Positions 8,331 to 16,392 of a DNA stretch of 64,000 nucleotides are shown here, in pieces; the stretch's first letter is position 1, and the number at the start of each line of letters is the position of its first letter. The stretch is from contig CAMWUN010000008.1 in NCBI GenBank assembly GCA_947177425.1, positions 1 to 64,000 of the forward strand. Direction: 5' to 3'. The translations under genes and the position numbers were made by a program. The stretch comes from an uncultured bacterium. Lineage in GTDB: Bacteria > Bacillota > Clostridia > Lachnospirales > Lachnospiraceae. The notes under the pieces are model-generated. The model saw only the letters and a list, made by a program, of their open reading frames with translations. It was not told where the DNA came from and made no database searches.

Positions 8331-8978
8331 TCAGGGCTGCGTTTTGGGGCTGGCTTCCGGGCGCCCCGCCTTTTCGGCCGGAGAAGCGGCAGTGCGGAAA
8401 GCGTCTATCATTTTCTCAATCAGCAGCTTTTTCACATAAACATCGTAGCTGAGCATGGAGATAAAAGAAAAAAGCTGGAGGAATTCCTGGTCTTCTTCGG
8501 GGGCGTCCTTAAAGGTATCATGGGAAATATTAAATTTCCTGATGATATTTTCCTTGAGGTCATCGATTTCGTCTTTTTCCAGGCTGAACACTTCTTCATA
8601 AACAGAGCCTAAGTCAGGCTGTACGCTGGTGTGGAAATACTTCTGCGTAAGGGGCTTTAGGAGAGTCTGTATGTCGCCAATGGAGAGAATCCCTTTGTAA
8701 TAGTAAATAAATATCAGTAGAATCATGTGATCCTTGCTGTACTTTTTCTTAACGGGAGGAGGAAGCAGGTCATTTTTGGCATAATTGTTAATCATGGTTT
8801 TGGTAAGAATTTTGTCTTCCTTTGGATTCCGGGTAGTGCTCCTTAATTTCTTTTCCATAAAGGTAGTCACCTGGTCCATGTACAGGTCAATATTGGGAAT
8901 ATCATCTAAGTCCACATGCTGTATTCTGCCCAGACTCTCTATAATGCTGTTCAGTAAATCTTCTTGATTGATAGTCAT
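8331..8978 (-). CDS. DUF1836 domain protein
   Basis: 215 residues from ATG 8978 (AGGGTGA about 9 bases upstream; a GTG at 8990 is also possible). The central part has a MerR-like helix-turn-helix, TKTMINNYAKNDLLPPPVKK, followed by the hydrophobic DUF1836 segment MILLIFIYYYKG. DUF1836 proteins are common in Clostridia and presumed regulators; no target is known. The C-terminal tail is low-complexity, Ala/Pro-rich. Confidence 0.8.
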   Translation of the reverse strand: MTINQEDLLNSIIESLGRIQHVDLDDIPNIDLYMDQVTTFMEKKLRSTTRNPKEDKILTKTMINNYAKNDLLPPPVKKKYSKDHMILLIFIYYYKGILSIGDIQTLLKPLTQKYFHTSVQPDLGSVYEEVFSLEKDEIDDLKENIIRKFNISHDTFKDAPEEDQEFLQLFSFISMLSYDVYVKKLLIEKMIDAFRTAASPAEKAGRPEASPKTQP

Positions 8979-9183
8979 ATAAATTTTCACCCTGTCCCTG
9001 TCATATGATAGTATTTTATTATAGAAGCATCTATGATGGTACTTGTGATATACATTATATAGTATTTAAAACTATATGACAAGTTATAAAAAATTTTAAA
9101 TTATGAGAAAAAAAATAATTTTTTGAAGACATTTAAAAACAGATTACGTTATATCAGGTGAAAGTAAGAAAGAAGAAAGCGGG

Positions 9184-9726
9184 GTGGAAGAAATAAGCAC
9201 TGTGGTGAAAACGGCCGGCTGTGCGGAAAGCAGGCTTGCCGAACTGATTGATATGTATGATAAACTTGTTTTTTCCATCTGCTATAAGCTGACCGGCGAC
9301 TACTTTACTGCGGAGGATTTGACACAGGAGACTTTCCTTTCGGCATTCCAGAAGTATGAAACTTTTGACGGAGAAAATGAAAAGGCGTGGATATGCAGGA
9401 TAGCCACCAATAAGAGCATTGACTTTTTAAGGAGCGCCAGCCGCAGAAGTGTGCCTGTGGAAGATACATTTTTTGAACTGGAGACAGAAAAAAGAGGATC
9501 CCCGGAGGATATCTGTATGGAAGAGGAAATCAAAAACCAGCTTGCCATGCGGTGTGACGGCCTGAAACCTCCTTATAATCAGGTGGCAAGGGATTATTAT
9601 CTGAAGGAATTAAGCCCGAAGGAGATTGCGGCGAAACAGGGGAAAAGCATTAAAACCATCCAGACCCAGATTTACAGGGCCAGGCAGATGCTTAAGGAGA
9701 TTTACAGAAAGGAGGAACCGGCATGA
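9184..9726 (+). CDS. ECF-type RNA polymerase sigma factor
   Basis: 180 residues with sigma region 2 (DYFTAEDLTQETFLSAF) and region 4 (KELSPKEIAAKQGKSIKTIQTQIYRAR). The GTG start is the only one covering region 1/2; its ribosome site is weak. Its stop overlaps the next start (ATGA), so it is translationally coupled to the membrane protein that follows, as in sigma/anti-sigma pairs. Confidence 0.9.
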   Translation: MEEISTVVKTAGCAESRLAELIDMYDKLVFSICYKLTGDYFTAEDLTQETFLSAFQKYETFDGENEKAWICRIATNKSIDFLRSASRRSVPVEDTFFELETEKRGSPEDICMEEEIKNQLAMRCDGLKPPYNQVARDYYLKELSPKEIAAKQGKSIKTIQTQIYRARQMLKEIYRKEEPA

Positions 9727-10193
9727 GGGAATATCCTACAGACGAAGAACTGGAACTATTTATACAACAGATGGAACAGCAGGAATTGTATGCGCCGAAG
9801 CATATGAAAGAGCAGATACTGGCGCAGGCATTTCCCAGACAAACCGTGGAGGCGCTGCCCAAGTCCGGGAGCGGGACAGGAACAGTCAGGCTCTTTACGT
9901 ATCGTCTTAAAATTGCCGCCGGGATGGCAGCCGCACTTATGATGCTGACACTTTTGCCCGGGATTCTTGGAAACGGCAGATACGCAGAGGACAGAAGCTG
10001 GGAAGAAAAAGCGGACCAGAGGGTAAAGGAATGGGAGATGGAAGAGCAGAACAAAGTGGATGTAAATTATATGCTGAATGAGGGGATGCGCAGGGCAGAC
10101 CAGAAAATCAATTTCTGGGTTGGACAGATGAATGATTTGCAGATAGAAAATCTATTTAAAAAAGATAATGGAGGTAACAATAATGAAAACTAA
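9723..10193 (+). CDS. putative membrane anti-sigma factor
   Basis: 156 residues: a cytoplasmic N-terminal part (1-60), one membrane helix (about 62-85) and a C-terminal outside part rich in charged residues. This is the usual layout of anti-sigma factors coupled to ECF sigma genes, and the start overlaps the sigma stop. There is no recognised zinc-binding anti-sigma motif (no HxxxCxxC). The role is inferred from position and topology. Confidence 0.6.
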   Translation: MREYPTDEELELFIQQMEQQELYAPKHMKEQILAQAFPRQTVEALPKSGSGTGTVRLFTYRLKIAAGMAAALMMLTLLPGILGNGRYAEDRSWEEKADQRVKEWEMEEQNKVDVNYMLNEGMRRADQKINFWVGQMNDLQIENLFKKDNGGNNNEN

Positions 10194-10773
10194 GAAAAAG
10201 AACAGATTTTTTACTTTTTGCATGTCCTGTATACCGGGAGCGGGCGAAATGTATATGGGATTTATGAAGGCAGGTGTAAGTCTGATGACCCTTTTTGTCC
10301 TGACAATCATCCTTGCAGTGTCGCTTCACCAGGGGACAATTGCCGTGTTCTGCGTGGTGGAATGGTTTTACAGTTTCTTTCATGCCAATCATCTTGCCTC
10401 TTTAAGCGATGAGGAGTTTGACCAGGTGGAGGATAAATACCTTCTGAAAATGGATGAAGTGCTGGGAATGAAGGATTCCATAGAAAAATACCATAAGTGG
10501 GTGGCTTACGTGCTTATTCTTGTGGGTATCAGCTTTTTGTGGAATACCACCGCGGAATTCTTGTACAATGTGCTGCCTAATCCATTTATGCGCCTTGCGC
10601 AGCTTATGTGGAGGGTGGGCGATTATGTGCCCAGTATTCTTGTGGGACTTGGGATTATTTTTATCGGTGTAAAAATGATTATGGGAAAGAAAGAGAACAC
10701 AGCAGATAAAATAGGGATACCGGAGAAAGAAATCATAGATATGCCCTCTGACAGTGGGAAGCAGGAGGAGTGA
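10183..10773 (+). CDS. polytopic membrane protein of the sigma operon
   Basis: 196 residues from ATG 10183 (GGAGG upstream). The opening, FFTFCMSCIPGAGEMYMGF, is typical of small TM2-like membrane proteins. Two membrane helices follow at about 25-65 and two more at about 105-170, with a charged tail. No enzymatic motif. It overlaps the previous gene by 11 bp and belongs to the same stress-response-type operon. Confidence 0.65.
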   Translation: MKTKKKNRFFTFCMSCIPGAGEMYMGFMKAGVSLMTLFVLTIILAVSLHQGTIAVFCVVEWFYSFFHANHLASLSDEEFDQVEDKYLLKMDEVLGMKDSIEKYHKWVAYVLILVGISFLWNTTAEFLYNVLPNPFMRLAQLMWRVGDYVPSILVGLGIIFIGVKMIMGKKENTADKIGIPEKEIIDMPSDSGKQEE

Positions 10774-10775
10774 CA

Positions 10776-11126
10776 ATGGGAAAACAGACAATCAGAATAC
10801 GCAGGGTAGGTTCTGTGACATTTGGGCTGGTGCTCATTGCAACAGGTGTGATATTCCTTGCCGCCTTGTTTTTTCCCAGACTGGACTACAGTCTTGTCTT
10901 ACAGTTCTGGCCGCTGATACTGATTCTTCTGGGGGTGGAAGTACTGTTTGGGTGCAGGCAGAAGAACTATGAAATATTAGACAAGGAAGGAAAAGTACTG
11001 GAACAGAACAGGATTGTTTATGATGTCCCGGCAATCCTGCTCACCATGGCCCTGGTTTTGTTTTCGGTAATCATGGCAGTTGTAAATCTGGCCCTTATTT
11101 CTTACCGGCATATAATTATCAGATAA
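10776..11126 (+). CDS. LiaF-TM/DUF5668-like membrane protein
   Basis: 116 residues, with ATG 10776 chosen because AGGAGG lies 8 bases upstream (a GTG two codons earlier is less likely). The N-terminal half has two helices with the pattern FGLVLIATGVIFL and FWPLILILLGVEVL seen in LiaF-type membrane domains. A third helix lies near the C-terminus. LiaF-like proteins inhibit envelope-stress signalling, which would suit the last gene of an ECF operon. Confidence 0.65.
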   Translation: MGKQTIRIRRVGSVTFGLVLIATGVIFLAALFFPRLDYSLVLQFWPLILILLGVEVLFGCRQKNYEILDKEGKVLEQNRIVYDVPAILLTMALVLFSVIMAVVNLALISYRHIIIR

Positions 11127-11164
11127 CAGCGGACAGCATACTTTGTGAACTGTCTTAAGTAAAA

Positions 11165-11198
11165 GAGGCTGCGCAGTAAATGCGCAGCCCCCTTTTTT
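11165..11198 (+). terminator. strong rho-independent terminator of the ECF operon
   Basis: A 9-bp perfect stem GGCTGCGCA/TGCGCAGCC (11167-11175, 11181-11189) and a TTTTTT run. Confidence 0.9.
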
Positions 11199-11241
11199 GA
11201 CATACGGATGTCTTGGGAAGCGTGTCAGTGTTTTTTCGGAA

Positions 11242-11676
11242 TTATTTTACGGCGTTTTTTGCAAATTCAGTGGTAACTAATTTGTCATAGGGAACCCGTT
11301 CGGGGAGTTCGCCTGCTTCTTCCAGAATATTCTGGAGCAGTGTGAAGGATTCTTCTTCAAATATCAGGTTGGCTTTCCAGGTGTCCTGTTCGTAGTAGCG
11401 GGTAATGATGGTGGTCAGGGTTTCTAAATCTGTTTCCTCAAACTGCGGTTTGATTACCTTGGCGATTTCTTCCGGTGTGTGCTCTGCCACATAGTCCATG
11501 CCTTTTTGCAGGGCGTTGGTAAAGGACTGGATGACTTCAGGGTTGGCTTCAATATAGCTTTGTTTGGCACTGAAAGCGGTGTAGGGGACATAACCGGAAT
11601 CTTCTCCAAGGGAAGCTACTACGTAACCGTCGCCTTTGGATTCAAGGGAAGTGGCGTGAGGCTCGAATTCAACTGT
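11242..11676 (-). pseudogene. ABC transporter substrate-binding protein, C-terminal half (split by prophage)
   Basis: 145 codons including the stop, open into the prophage junction and reading VEFEPHATSLE at its cut end. It is the continuation of the N-terminal half at 60578-61173: joining the two at the shared ACTGT restores GDFTVEFEP in frame and a 341-residue protein, normal for NMT1/THI5-type (SsuA/TauA-like) binding proteins. As it stands it has no start or signal peptide and is not functional. Precise excision would restore the gene. Confidence 0.9.
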
Positions 11677-11700
11677 GTAAGTTGTTTACTACACCAATTT
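11665..11700. other. attL, left prophage junction
   Basis: Host sequence up to the 5-bp common core ACTGT (11672-11676) joins phage sequence GTAAGTTG followed by TTTACTACACC (11685-11695). That 11-bp block is the inverted partner of GGTGTAGTAAA at attR. The serine recombinase stop codon (11689-11691) lies inside this arm. Confidence 0.85.
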
Positions 11701-13056
11701 TGTCAGAAAATTAAATCCACTGATCTGGTGGGTTTCTTTGTCAATCTGTATATCCTTTATTGTGCTTTTCCAGAAAGCCTGTTTATGCGATTTATCCAGT
11801 TTAAGGTATAATTCCTGCCAGTTTCCGCTAAAAGCCCTGATAAGGCCCCTATAGTCCTCCAGGGACACACATTTGGAAGTGTCGCACTGGGAAAGCTTTT
11901 TCTCTAAAAGTTCATATTGTTCATCGTAATAGCTTTCCTTTATCCGTCCTTTTTGAAATAAGATGTTAAGGCGGTCCATTTCCCTGCGCAGGGCTTCCGG
12001 GTCTTCCTGCTTTTGGATTTGTTGTTGTTTAAACTCTATGTCCGCAAGTTCTTCGTGGAGCCGGTCAGAAACATGCGTCAGCATATATTCCTCTATTTTG
12101 TATTCGGTAAAGTGGGCACAGCTATGCCGGCCGAATTTGTTTCCACAGCGGTATTTAATATAAATGCTTTCGCCGCCGTTTTTAAGTTTTTGCTTTTTCC
12201 GGTACCCGGTATAATTGTTTCCACACCAGGGGCACTTAATAAGGGAACTGAATATGTAAGGTTCGTAGTTGCCGGCAGAATATACTTTTGTTGTGGTAAT
12301 CTGTCTGATTTTTTCAAATTGCTCCGGCGTAATATAGGGATCACAGTAATTTAGGTTATCCTTATCTTTCCCTGCATAGGTTTCATTTTTGAAGAGACGG
12401 TCAACTTTATTGCTTGACGGCGCAGCATCCCCGTAGGTATCATTCAGATACTTGATGGTGGAGCGGATGGAATAGCAGGTAAAGTAGTGGCGGTAAGCAT
12501 CGTCTACAATATGGGAGACGGCTTCGTCCTTAACCAGCCGGTTATTTACAACCTTGTATCCATAGCAGGCACATTTTCCGCTGGTAACTTCGCCAATAGA
12601 ACGTTTATAATCAAGGACGGCCTTTATACGTTCCGAAGTCCGGTCACATTCCGCCTGGTTAACAGATAGCATGATATTAATGACCATCTGTCCATTGGCG
12701 GTAGAAGAGTCATAATTTTCAAAGATAGTCTTCCAGTAACAGTTGTGGGCCTTGAGAATTTCCTCGGTAATGTTGTAGTCTTTGATGTTGCGGAACCAGC
12801 GGTCAAGCTTCGTGACAAGAATCATGTCTATCTTATCCTGCTTAACATCCTCAAGTAACCGCAGAAGCCCCTTTCGGAATTTCATGGACTTGCGGGCAGA
12901 AATGCCCTCATCGGCATAGAAGCCGACTATTGTATAATTGTTTGCTTCCGCAAACTCCCTAAGGGCTTTCCTCTGGGCTGGCAGAGACAGGCCGTTTATG
13001 TGCTGTTCTTCTGTGCTGACGCGGATGTAAATGGCGCATCGAAGTATTTTAGACAT
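11689..13056 (-). CDS. int: large serine recombinase (phage integrase)
   Basis: 455 residues from ATG 13056 (AGGAGG upstream). The resolvase domain is at 1-150, with the nucleophile Ser in YIRVSTEEQ (about residue 14). A recombinase domain and a zinc ribbon (CPWCGNNY ... CGNKFGRHSC) follow, then a coiled coil at about 340-400. Such enzymes join attP and attB at a short core and need a separate directionality factor to excise. The gene ends 12 bp from the core, its stop inside the attP arm. It almost certainly integrated this element. Confidence 0.95.
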   Translation of the reverse strand: MSKILRCAIYIRVSTEEQHINGLSLPAQRKALREFAEANNYTIVGFYADEGISARKSMKFRKGLLRLLEDVKQDKIDMILVTKLDRWFRNIKDYNITEEILKAHNCYWKTIFENYDSSTANGQMVINIMLSVNQAECDRTSERIKAVLDYKRSIGEVTSGKCACYGYKVVNNRLVKDEAVSHIVDDAYRHYFTCYSIRSTIKYLNDTYGDAAPSSNKVDRLFKNETYAGKDKDNLNYCDPYITPEQFEKIRQITTTKVYSAGNYEPYIFSSLIKCPWCGNNYTGYRKKQKLKNGGESIYIKYRCGNKFGRHSCAHFTEYKIEEYMLTHVSDRLHEELADIEFKQQQIQKQEDPEALRREMDRLNILFQKGRIKESYYDEQYELLEKKLSQCDTSKCVSLEDYRGLIRAFSGNWQELYLKLDKSHKQAFWKSTIKDIQIDKETHQISGFNFLTKLV

Positions 13057-13106
13057 AAATATTATCCTCCTGTATGTTTTTCTGGGCATAAAAATGCCCT
13101 GACAGC

Positions 13107-13216
13107 TTGATTTAACACCAGGGAAATGATATAATCTATGCCGATAGATCTAGATATATCGGGATTCCCGGTATAGCCTGCCGCTCTGGTGATTTCGGGC
13201 ACCAGAGCGGTTTTTT
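13107..13216 (+). ncRNA. candidate small RNA with own promoter and terminator
   Basis: A strong promoter (TTGATT 13107-13112, 17-bp spacer, TATAAT 13130-13135) is followed within about 75 bases by a textbook terminator: 11-bp stem CCGCTCTGGTG/CACCAGAGCGG (13181-13191, 13200-13210) and TTTTTT. No credible coding region fits between. The 5' part can form a CCGATA/TATCGG stem. It lies directly upstream, on the same strand, of a tiny membrane-peptide gene, so an RNA antitoxin is possible but unproven. Confidence 0.55.
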
Positions 13217-13217
13217 A

Positions 13218-13246
13218 TTGTGCAGGTGTTAAGCGTGTGGTATAAT
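13218..13246 (+). promoter_or_regulatory. sigma-A promoter of the tiny membrane-peptide gene
   Basis: TTGTGC (13218-13223), 17-bp spacer, TATAAT (13241-13246), starting two bases after the upstream terminator U-run. The leader before the ATG is about 40 bases. Confidence 0.7.
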
Positions 13247-13292
13247 CTTTCTGTTGTCATACCCAATCCGGCAACGGAAAGGGGGTGCACAT

Positions 13293-13388
13293 ATGGATAT
13301 ACTGACTTCTATTTTGGTCGCTATTGTGGGTGGTGTGGCCTGCCACTACATCATCAAATGGTTAGATAGCGGCGACAATGACAACTAG
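13293..13388 (+). CDS. 31-residue membrane peptide, type I toxin-like
   Basis: Starts at ATG 13293 after a strong GGGGG site. It has one hydrophobic helix (LTSILVAIVGGVACHYII) and a charged tail KWLDSGDNDN. Size, topology and tail resemble the Fst/Ldr class of small membrane toxins and many unnamed Clostridia peptides. It has its own promoter and terminator and a candidate RNA upstream. Toxicity is inferred only. Confidence 0.6.
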   Translation: MDILTSILVAIVGGVACHYIIKWLDSGDNDN

Positions 13389-13395
13389 CCAAAAA

Positions 13396-13427
13396 GAAAA
13401 CCCCCGGAGCGCCATCCGAGGGTTTTC
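13396..13427 (+). terminator. bidirectional terminator
   Basis: A 13-bp stem with one mismatch, GAAAACCC facing GGGTTTTC. Read leftward it is followed by TTTTT, read rightward by a weaker T-rich stretch. Confidence 0.7.
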
Positions 13428-13568
13428 GCTTTGTGCTCACATGAAACACTGACTTCTTTTTGCCTACTGGCATTATAGCATATGCAAATCTGGTTTGCAA
13501 TATGCCTGAAAAGTTTTATATAGTGCATAAAGTACGATTGCAAATGTTGAAATATAATATTATTGAAT

Positions 13569-14072
13569 TTATGGGAAATCATATCCCCCATTTCCGACTT
13601 TACATCGTCCAAGACGCTTCAGCCCCATTTTCACTCCTTTTAAAAGTCCATATTTTTGAAGTGCAAGTATCATATATTGAGAACAGGATGGCTCAAAGCG
13701 GCATTTCATCCGTGTCGCTTTTGGGGCATAACGTTGGTAGATGCGGATAATGCAAATAAGTATTTCCTTTAAATGAAAGAATATATAAAATACTAAGAAG
13801 GTAAATGGAACTGATGCTGAAAAAGCGAAACTCATTCCTAAATTCAAAAGTAAGTTCAAAGCTATAATAAATATTATAGACAGAACAACAATTCGTAATA
13901 TGATTCGAGTCCAGTTAATTTGGGGACGTTCTAAAACTCTTTCATAGTAGATACTTGTTGGGTCATGCTTACCCATGTCCATAAATAGTCTTCTGGCAGT
14001 CTCTTTTGCATCATCGGCTTCGTTGCACAAAAATTCAATCTCTTTCATAATTTCCTCATAAAAAGCACGCAT
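13569..14072 (-). CDS. YidD-like domain membrane protein
   Basis: 167 residues. Two hydrophobic segments near the middle (about 55-105) precede a C-terminal domain of the YidD/DUF37 type: IYQRYAPKATRMKCRFEPSCSQY, then ALQKYGLLKGVKMGLKRLGRC and GGYD at the end. YidD assists YidC in membrane protein insertion and is normally a short protein of about 70-85 residues beside rnpA/yidC. Here it is fused to an N-terminal membrane region and carried as prophage cargo. The start has no strong ribosome site. Confidence 0.75.
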   Translation of the reverse strand: MRAFYEEIMKEIEFLCNEADDAKETARRLFMDMGKHDPTSIYYERVLERPQINWTRIILRIVVLSIIFIIALNLLLNLGMSFAFSASVPFTFLVFYIFFHLKEILICIIRIYQRYAPKATRMKCRFEPSCSQYMILALQKYGLLKGVKMGLKRLGRCKVGNGGYDFP

Positions 14073-14083
14073 AAGTTTAGCGA

Positions 14084-14305
14084 TTATATTTCTTTTTCAA
14101 AAATTAGCATGTAGTAATAAATCGGGACTGGTTGTTGTAGGCAACCCGGTTTTTCAGTTACGCTAATACTTTCCATAGAGTGATATGTCCAGCCATTAGC
14201 AGCCTCTTTGTTAATAATATCCGCAAATAAATCAAATGCCGCCTGTGTATTCCCCTTTGCAACGTTGATGCTTTTAGGTCCGGCGACAGCTTTATATTGT
14301 TTCAT
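14084..14305 (-). CDS. DUF4177-like small protein
   Basis: 73 residues from ATG 14305 (GGGGGA 7 bases upstream). It has the DUF4177-like pattern FADIINKEAANGWTYHSM near the middle and a YYYMLIFEKE ending. The function is unknown. It lies 11 bp upstream of the YidD-like gene and both may be expressed together. Confidence 0.6.
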   Translation of the reverse strand: MKQYKAVAGPKSINVAKGNTQAAFDLFADIINKEAANGWTYHSMESISVTEKPGCLQQPVPIYYYMLIFEKEI

Positions 14306-14386
14306 ATTTAGTTCCCCCTTGTCATTTGTATTTATGCGTGCTTTTATGGCAATTTTATTAAAACGCCGTAGCGGTTTAATCATTAA

Positions 14387-15457
14387 CTACTGCAGATACC
14401 GAGAGGCAACAGCAATTAAACGTTCCCTATATTGGTAGAGGTCATTCAAAGAATCTAAGTAAATTCTTTCAAAATTTTTATTTTCATCGGGTATAAGAAG
14501 TTGCATTCTCTTTCCATCAAGGCTTAGGCGGCAAATAGGTTTGCGATTGTTATTTTTGTATAATATACCAAAATAACTTTCCGTGTCCCGGTGGGTAATA
14601 TCATTAATATCAATCGTGCCGGCAAGCAGCCCTCTTACGATGAAGAATCCCTGTAGTTCTTCTTCAGTGGTAACAATTTTGCTAACAGGCTCGTTTGACT
14701 CTGGCTCCAATGCGGGAGTTTCCCCAGCTTCTTTTTCCTTCTCATTCTCGTTATTTAAAGCTGATGAAATTTTCTGGTTTAAAAGTTCGTTAATGAAGGA
14801 ATTAAAAGACTTCTTTATTATGGGTTTAAAACTGTCAATAATTTTCTGGGTCTTCACTCCTTCATAGGTAGCAGTTAATACAAAACGGGCAAAATCATCG
14901 GACGGGTTGTCTAACTCCGATTTTAAAAGATCTTTCATCAAGCTGGTATATTTCAGCTCGGATGCAACGCTAAGTATGTTATCTTGGTCAAACTCTGTTT
15001 TGCAGAACTTTTTCAAGGATGGAATCAGAGAGTCTTTCAAGTTCTCCAGATTGATTTCAAGGAATGGGGTAAGATCCATTTTATTAGATTCGTCCAGGTC
15101 GGTATAAAACTTATAAATAAGTCCGTTCGTAAGGATTCCGAACTTGGCGGAGGTAGTACCGAAATACCTAAATAGCTGGGAGGAATGCTTATCTAAAGAG
15201 TCGGTACATGATTTGCATTCAATCAATATCACAGGTTCGTCATTAATGATGATGGCATAATCAACTTTTTCTCCCTTTTTAATACCAACATCGGCTGTAT
15301 ATTCCGGGCAGAATTCCAGGGGGTTGAAAACGTCATAACCAAGCAACTGGAAGAAAGGAACAATCATGGACATTTTGGTTGCTTCCTCTGTCATAATGTT
15401 GGGCTTTACTGATGTAACTCTCTTTGCTAATGATAATAGTTCTTCGTTGAATCCCAT
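14387..15457 (-). CDS. stand-alone type I restriction HsdR_N-like nuclease-domain protein
   Basis: 356 residues. The N-terminal half is an HsdR_N-type PD-(D/E)xK domain: acidic residue in EKVDYAIIIN, then VILIECKS. The C-terminal half has no helicase motifs, unlike a full HsdR of about 1000 residues, and no HsdM/HsdS genes lie nearby. A clear GGAGG precedes the ATG. As prophage cargo beside the lysogeny region it may exclude other phages, but a DNA repair or unknown nuclease role is equally open. Confidence 0.75.
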   Translation of the reverse strand: MGFNEELLSLAKRVTSVKPNIMTEEATKMSMIVPFFQLLGYDVFNPLEFCPEYTADVGIKKGEKVDYAIIINDEPVILIECKSCTDSLDKHSSQLFRYFGTTSAKFGILTNGLIYKFYTDLDESNKMDLTPFLEINLENLKDSLIPSLKKFCKTEFDQDNILSVASELKYTSLMKDLLKSELDNPSDDFARFVLTATYEGVKTQKIIDSFKPIIKKSFNSFINELLNQKISSALNNENEKEKEAGETPALEPESNEPVSKIVTTEEELQGFFIVRGLLAGTIDINDITHRDTESYFGILYKNNNRKPICRLSLDGKRMQLLIPDENKNFERIYLDSLNDLYQYRERLIAVASRYLQ

Positions 15458-15616
15458 AAAATTTCCTCCTGCGTATTTTATTGTTTATCAATGTTTGAAA
15501 TCATGTTACAAACATGACTGAATATTAAAAGTATATCAAATAATATAAATTTTGAAAATAGCAATAATAAAAATATGAACTATAGGTAATGAAAGATTCT
15601 ACTATAAGTATAATTA

Positions 15617-15649
15617 TTCCATATATGGAAATAAATACCATATATGGTA
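15617..15649. promoter_or_regulatory. twin 14-bp palindromic operators
   Basis: TTCCATATATGGAA (15617-15630) and TACCATATATGGTA (15636-15649) are both perfect palindromes with centres 19 bp apart, followed by a half site TATGGTA. A third imperfect dyad lies at 15682-15698 (ACATAGAA/TTCTGTGT). The 368-bp AT-rich gap between the nuclease and the small gene at 15826 otherwise holds only promoter-like sequence. These look like repressor binding sites; the protein is not identified. Confidence 0.55.
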
Positions 15650-15825
15650 ATTTATGGTATCAAATATAGTCTGTTGAAATTACATAGAAATTCTGTGTAT
15701 TATATATACATAGTTGACTACTTTTGGCGTAATATTTGGAAGGATGAATAAAATTTTATTTAATGCCTTTGAGAGAGGACGCACAACAGTGTCACACAAA
15801 TACATATTGGAAAAGGGGAAAAATC

Positions 15826-15933
15826 ATGGATGAACAAAAGAAGTATATCGAATGGATAGTAGAACTTGTTATGCGAAACAAAGAAAGAGTGAAGGAAATT
15901 TATTATCTATTGATAGGATTTTTAGGGGAATAG
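15826..15933 (+). CDS. 35-residue peptide gene convergent with the repressor
   Basis: ATG 15826 follows AAGGGG. The peptide starts MDEQKKYIEWIVELV and is an amphipathic helix. Short peptides of this kind are often seen beside phage repressors in Clostridia. It ends inside the terminator that separates it from the repressor. The function is unknown; modulation of the repressor is a guess. Confidence 0.55.
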   Translation: MDEQKKYIEWIVELVMRNKERVKEIYYLLIGFLGE

Positions 15934-15952
15934 AAAGCTATTCCCCTTTTTT
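15924..15952 (+). terminator. rho-independent terminator
   Basis: A perfect 10-bp stem AGGGGAATAG/CTATTCCCCT, loop AAAG and a TTTTTT tail. It overlaps the stop codons of both convergent genes. Confidence 0.9.
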
Positions 15953-16309
15953 GTCACTGAATTTTTTAAACTCGTCATATAAATAATCCCAAAAATCATC
16001 AGAAAGACTCATCATGGTATTAAGATAGAATTTTTTAAATTCATTTTTTTCGTTGCCTAATTTACCGACATTATGAATGTAGGTCATGTCTTCAGGAATA
16101 AACATATTTTCTGGTCCGCCATTTCCGGTTCGAAGCCAGTCCTCGTTAACATTAAACTCTTTACATATCAAGGATATGACAGCGTCAATCGGAATATTAC
16201 GCCCTATTTCGTAATTTGCAATGGTACCTCTTTTTATCTTTAACTTATCTGCAAATTCTTGTTGAGTTAAATGGAGAGCTTCTCTTAAATCTTTAAGTCG
16301 TTTATTCAT
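15938..16309 (-). CDS. CI-like phage repressor (XRE helix-turn-helix)
   Basis: 123 residues. Residues 1-65 are an HTH_3 domain (LTQQEFADKLKIKRGTIANYEIGRN). The C-terminal part is short, acidic and lacks a LexA/CI peptidase dyad, so induction is not by self-cleavage. It has its own leftward promoter and faces the consensus early promoter, the classical lysogeny switch layout. Confidence 0.88.
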   Translation of the reverse strand: MNKRLKDLREALHLTQQEFADKLKIKRGTIANYEIGRNIPIDAVISLICKEFNVNEDWLRTGNGGPENMFIPEDMTYIHNVGKLGNEKNEFKKFYLNTMMSLSDDFWDYLYDEFKKFSDKKGE

Positions 16310-16332
16310 TTCTTATCACCACCTTTAGCGTA

Positions 16333-16361
16333 ATTGTAAAGCAGTTAGAAAAGAAAGTCAA
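16333..16361 (-). promoter_or_regulatory. repressor promoter (PRM-like)
   Basis: Read leftward: TTGACT (16361-16356), 17-bp spacer, TACAAT (16338-16333), about 25 bases before the repressor ATG. Confidence 0.7.
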
Positions 16362-16392
16362 CATTAATACGCAACAAACGCACAAAAACATA

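Noticed and set aside
13138-13176. 12-codon open frame (MPIDLDISGFPV) within the candidate small RNA
   Set aside because: Its ATG lies only two bases after the -10 box, so it would start before the expected transcript start; no ribosome site.
13385-13612. 75-codon minus-strand open frame between the tiny peptide gene and the YidD-like gene
   Set aside because: It runs through the terminator hairpin, overlaps the end of the YidD-like gene, and has no ribosome site or domain.
15617-15649. CRISPR-like repeat unit
   Set aside because: Only two short palindromes 19 bp apart with no spacers; they fit operators.
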